The notes beneath the pieces were generated by a model that ran no database searches, was not told the DNA's origin, and worked only from the letters and a program-made list of their open reading frames with translations. A DNA stretch of 8,773 nucleotides, taken from assembly GCA_965120415.1 (NCBI GenBank), contig CBCPNA010000053.1, positions 1-8,773 on the forward strand, given 5' to 3'. Positions 5,996-8,773 of the stretch are shown here, piece by piece (positions within the stretch are counted from its first letter, which is position 1; every line of letters starts with the position of its first letter). This DNA comes from CBCPNA01 sp965120415 (GTDB taxonomy: Bacteria; Bacillota; Clostridia; Lachnospirales; CAG-274). A program made the translations under genes and the position numbers.

Positions 5996-8749
5996 ATGTA
6001 TTCTTTAATAAAAAAACAAAATATAAAAAATATAGGAGAAGGTTACATATATAATCATAAAAAAACAGGTGCAAAAATTTTTTATATAAAAAATGATGAT
6101 GAAAATAAAGTATTTTCTATAGCGTTTAGGACTATGCCAAAAAATAACACAGGTATGGAGCATATTTTGGAGCATTGTGTTTTGGCAGGTTCTAAAAAAT
6201 ATCCTTTAAAAGAGCCTTTTAACCAACTAAGCAAATGTACATTAAATACATATTTAAATGCAATGACTTTTGCAGATAAAACTTTATATCCTATAGCGAG
6301 CAAAAATGATAAAGATTTTTTTAAGCTAATGGATGTATATTTAGATGGAGTTTTTTTCCCTTTAATTTATGAAAAAAAGGGTATCTTTTTGCAAGAGGGC
6401 TGGCATTTTAACGGAGAAAGCATAAACGGTATTGTTTTTAATGAAATGCAAGGAAGTTTTTCTTCACCAGAAGCTATTTTAGATTATAATGTAAAAAAAA
6501 ATCTATTTAAAAATGGCTATAATTTTGATTCTGGAGGTTTTCCAAAGGAAATTCCAAATCTTACATATGAAGAGTTTCTAAATTTTCATAAAAATTATTA
6601 TACCCCGTCTAATTCTATTATATATTTTTATGGCGATTTAGATATAGATTATTATTTAGATTATATACACAACGAATATTTAAACAAATTTGAAAAGGCT
6701 GAAACACATAAGATAAATAAATGTACACATGTTCCAATAAACAATTTTTTAAAAGAACATTATTATTATGAAAAAGAAGATTTTGAAGAAGAAAATTATC
6801 TGCAAGCATCTTTTAAGCTAAATTTTTCTTTAGAACCAGAAAAAAGCCTTGCGTTTTCTATTATTTCCAGCATTTTAACAAGAAATTCTGAAAGTATTTT
6901 AAAAAAGGCATTTTTAAAAGAAGGTATAAGCAATGTTTACAGCTATGTAGAAGACGATTTGATAGAACCAGTGTTTTCTATAATTATCGAAGGGACAAGC
7001 TTTAATGATTTATCAAAATTCAAAAATATTATAGAAGATACAATAAAAAATATTGATTTAACAGAAGAAGATATAGAGGGCTATTTTGCCCCAACAGAAT
7101 TTGCTTTAAAAGAAAAAGATTTTGGCAACAAGCCAAAAGGGCTTTTTTATAATATGAGGTTATTAAAAAGTGCTATTTATGAAAAATATGATTTTGATTA
7201 TTTAGATTTTGATAACATAACAGAAAAGGCAAAAAAACTAGATTTCAAAAAATTGTTAGAACAATATATTTTAAATAACAAAAACTGTATTTACAGCATT
7301 TTAGAGCCAAGCTCCAAAAAAGAAGAAATTAATACAAATTTAAAAAAAGATATAGAAGATTTAATATTATACCAAAATGAAAAGGATACTAAAGAAAATT
7401 TAGCCAAAATACCTCCTATAGATTTAAAAGACATAAAAAATGAAATATTTAAAATAAACTCTAAGCCAGAAACAATAAACAATATACCTATAATATTTAA
7501 CAAAATAGATTCAGAAATTTTTTATATTAACCTAGTTTTTGATATAAAAGATTTTCAAAACAACCCTTATGTAACATTATTTGCATATTTATTTGATAAA
7601 TTAGGCACTGTAACAACCCCTTCAGAAGATATACAAAAAAGTATAGAACGCACTTTTGGGGGATATAGCGTTTATAATAGCTTTTACAGTACTTATGATG
7701 GAAGTTATTTACCAGCTTTCAAACTTTTAGCAAAAATGCTTAATAATAATTTAAACAAAGGTATTTTATTAATAAACGAATTATTTAAAGATATCGATTT
7801 TAGCCAAAAAGAAAAGATAAAAGCGCTTATAGAAGAGCTTATAAACACGCTAGATTTATATTCTAAAAAAGGAGGCTCAGGCATAGTTGTTAAAAGAGCA
7901 AAAGCTATTTTGCATGAAAAGTTTTATTATTTAGAAAATGTTACTGGGCTAACCTTTTATAATTGGCTAAAAAAAGAAGTCGATTTAAACAATATGGATG
8001 AAGTTTTGCATAATTTAAATAAAATAAAAGCGAATCTTTATTGTAAAGAAAGGCTATATATAGCTGTTTCTGCTAATGAAGATATGTATAAAAAGTTTTT
8101 AAATCTTTTAGATAATTTTGAATTTAGAAATTATAATAAATTTAATAATACTATAAGCCTAAAAGAAGATATATCTCCAAATGAGGCTTTTATATGCAAT
8201 GCATTTATAAATTATAATGCCCTTGTATGCAATTTAAAAGAGCATGGCTTTAACTTTACGGGATATTTAAACATTTTAAACACTATTTTAGATAGAGATT
8301 ATATATGGGAAAAAATAAGGACAGAAGGGGGAGCATATGGTGGAGGTGTTAATTTTAGCAGAGATGGAGTATTTACCTTATATTCTTATATGGACCCTAA
8401 TATAAAAAATACATATGAAAGCTTTAAAAATATATATAAATATATACAAGAGCTAAAGCTAGATAAAGAAGAATTGCATATGTATAAAATAGGTACAATA
8501 AACGATTTTGATACTGATGTCAAAAATAGCGAAATAAATGAGCTTGCTTTAAAATATTATTTTAACAATGTATCAAATGAAGATATATTAAAACAAAAAA
8601 ATGAAATTTTAACTGCAACTTTACAAAATATAAAAGATTATGCTGTAATTTTAGAAAAGGGTATAAAAAAGGCAAATATTTGTACAATAGGAGATGAAGT
8701 AACAATAAATAATAATATAAATGTTTTTAAAACAGTTTATAAGTTATAA
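5996..8749 (+). CDS. M16C family zinc metallopeptidase (PreP/falcilysin-like, insulinase superfamily)
   Basis: Predicted cytosolic zinc oligopeptidase that degrades short unfolded peptides inside a closed two-half chamber. The inverted zinc motif is HILEH (His56, Glu59, His60), with the third ligand Glu150 in FNEMQG, 94 residues after His56 as is usual in M16C. The N-half also shows the PreP-type sequences GSKKYPLKEPF and LNTYLNAMTFADKTLYP. The C-half carries RTEGGAYGGG with Arg775 and Tyr781, matching the Arg/Tyr pair of PreP that contacts substrate. The middle (about 430-690) fits the M16C-associated linker domain. There is no signal peptide or membrane segment. At 917 residues it is slightly shorter than the roughly 970 of many clostridial relatives but is complete at both ends. 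The start follows AGGAGGA. It is the last of three tightly spaced genes. The family assignment is strong; the natural substrate is unknown. Confidence 0.95.
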   Translation: MYSLIKKQNIKNIGEGYIYNHKKTGAKIFYIKNDDENKVFSIAFRTMPKNNTGMEHILEHCVLAGSKKYPLKEPFNQLSKCTLNTYLNAMTFADKTLYPIASKNDKDFFKLMDVYLDGVFFPLIYEKKGIFLQEGWHFNGESINGIVFNEMQGSFSSPEAILDYNVKKNLFKNGYNFDSGGFPKEIPNLTYEEFLNFHKNYYTPSNSIIYFYGDLDIDYYLDYIHNEYLNKFEKAETHKINKCTHVPINNFLKEHYYYEKEDFEEENYLQASFKLNFSLEPEKSLAFSIISSILTRNSESILKKAFLKEGISNVYSYVEDDLIEPVFSIIIEGTSFNDLSKFKNIIEDTIKNIDLTEEDIEGYFAPTEFALKEKDFGNKPKGLFYNMRLLKSAIYEKYDFDYLDFDNITEKAKKLDFKKLLEQYILNNKNCIYSILEPSSKKEEINTNLKKDIEDLILYQNEKDTKENLAKIPPIDLKDIKNEIFKINSKPETINNIPIIFNKIDSEIFYINLVFDIKDFQNNPYVTLFAYLFDKLGTVTTPSEDIQKSIERTFGGYSVYNSFYSTYDGSYLPAFKLLAKMLNNNLNKGILLINELFKDIDFSQKEKIKALIEELINTLDLYSKKGGSGIVVKRAKAILHEKFYYLENVTGLTFYNWLKKEVDLNNMDEVLHNLNKIKANLYCKERLYIAVSANEDMYKKFLNLLDNFEFRNYNKFNNTISLKEDISPNEAFICNAFINYNALVCNLKEHGFNFTGYLNILNTILDRDYIWEKIRTEGGAYGGGVNFSRDGVFTLYSYMDPNIKNTYESFKNIYKYIQELKLDKEELHMYKIGTINDFDTDVKNSEINELALKYYFNNVSNEDILKQKNEILTATLQNIKDYAVILEKGIKKANICTIGDEVTINNNINVFKTVYKL

Positions 8750-8773
8750 ATGTTTTAAACACTAGATACTTAT

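Noticed and set aside
5802..6074. Minus-strand 90-residue hydrophobic frame over the TPR/M16C junction
   Set aside because: It is a shadow of the AT-rich membrane-anchor codons on the + strand and conflicts with two well-supported genes.
8750..8773. Possible terminator after the M16C gene
   Set aside because: Only 24 bases remain and no stable stem with a T-run is visible.

Overview
The window looks like chromosomal DNA of a low-GC, Gram-positive anaerobe of the Clostridia. The signs are very AT-rich coding sequence, strong AGGAGG-type ribosome binding sites, a surface protein with three C-terminal SLH domains, a clostridial-type cytosolic M16C peptidase, and a tsaE-tsaB-rimI run. All genes lie on the + strand. 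The species cannot be named from sequence alone. The genetic code appears standard: every tryptophan codon I read is TGG, and TGA ends tsaE, tsaB and rimI at tight gene overlaps.

Region 1 (1-1859) is the 3' part of a large secreted S-layer-type protein. It has beta-rich Ig-like segments, then an Asp/Ser/Gly-rich repetitive linker, then three SLH cell-wall anchoring domains. The frame is open throughout except for one in-frame TGA at 777-779, exactly at the junction between the structured part and the linker. As written, the protein would lose its anchor. It could be a recent nonsense mutation, a sequence error or stop-codon readthrough. A strong intrinsic terminator (1873-1904) closes this unit.

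Region 2 (about 1979-4992) is a tightly packed operon with a recognisable promoter: deoD (purine nucleoside phosphorylase), tsaE and tsaB (tRNA t6A modification), rimI (ribosomal protein/GNAT N-acetyltransferase) and a HAD-family phosphatase. Neighbours overlap as TGATG, ATGA and a 23-bp overlap, which suggests translational coupling. tsaD, often found next to rimI, is not here.

Region 3 (5055-8749) follows a 62-bp gap with a weak candidate promoter and no terminator, so it may be read from both. It holds a 41-residue acidic protein of unknown function, a zinc-ribbon/TPR protein with a C-terminal membrane anchor, and a complete M16C (PreP/falcilysin-like) oligopeptidase. The three are separated by 4 and 10 bp, and the last two have ribosome binding sites inside or touching the preceding stop codon. 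The final 24 bases (8750-8773) hold nothing I can identify.

The most notable points are the single TGA inside an otherwise intact SLH protein and the compact small-protein/zinc-ribbon-TPR/M16C trio. I saw no CRISPR array, tRNA, rRNA, insertion sequence or phage gene.
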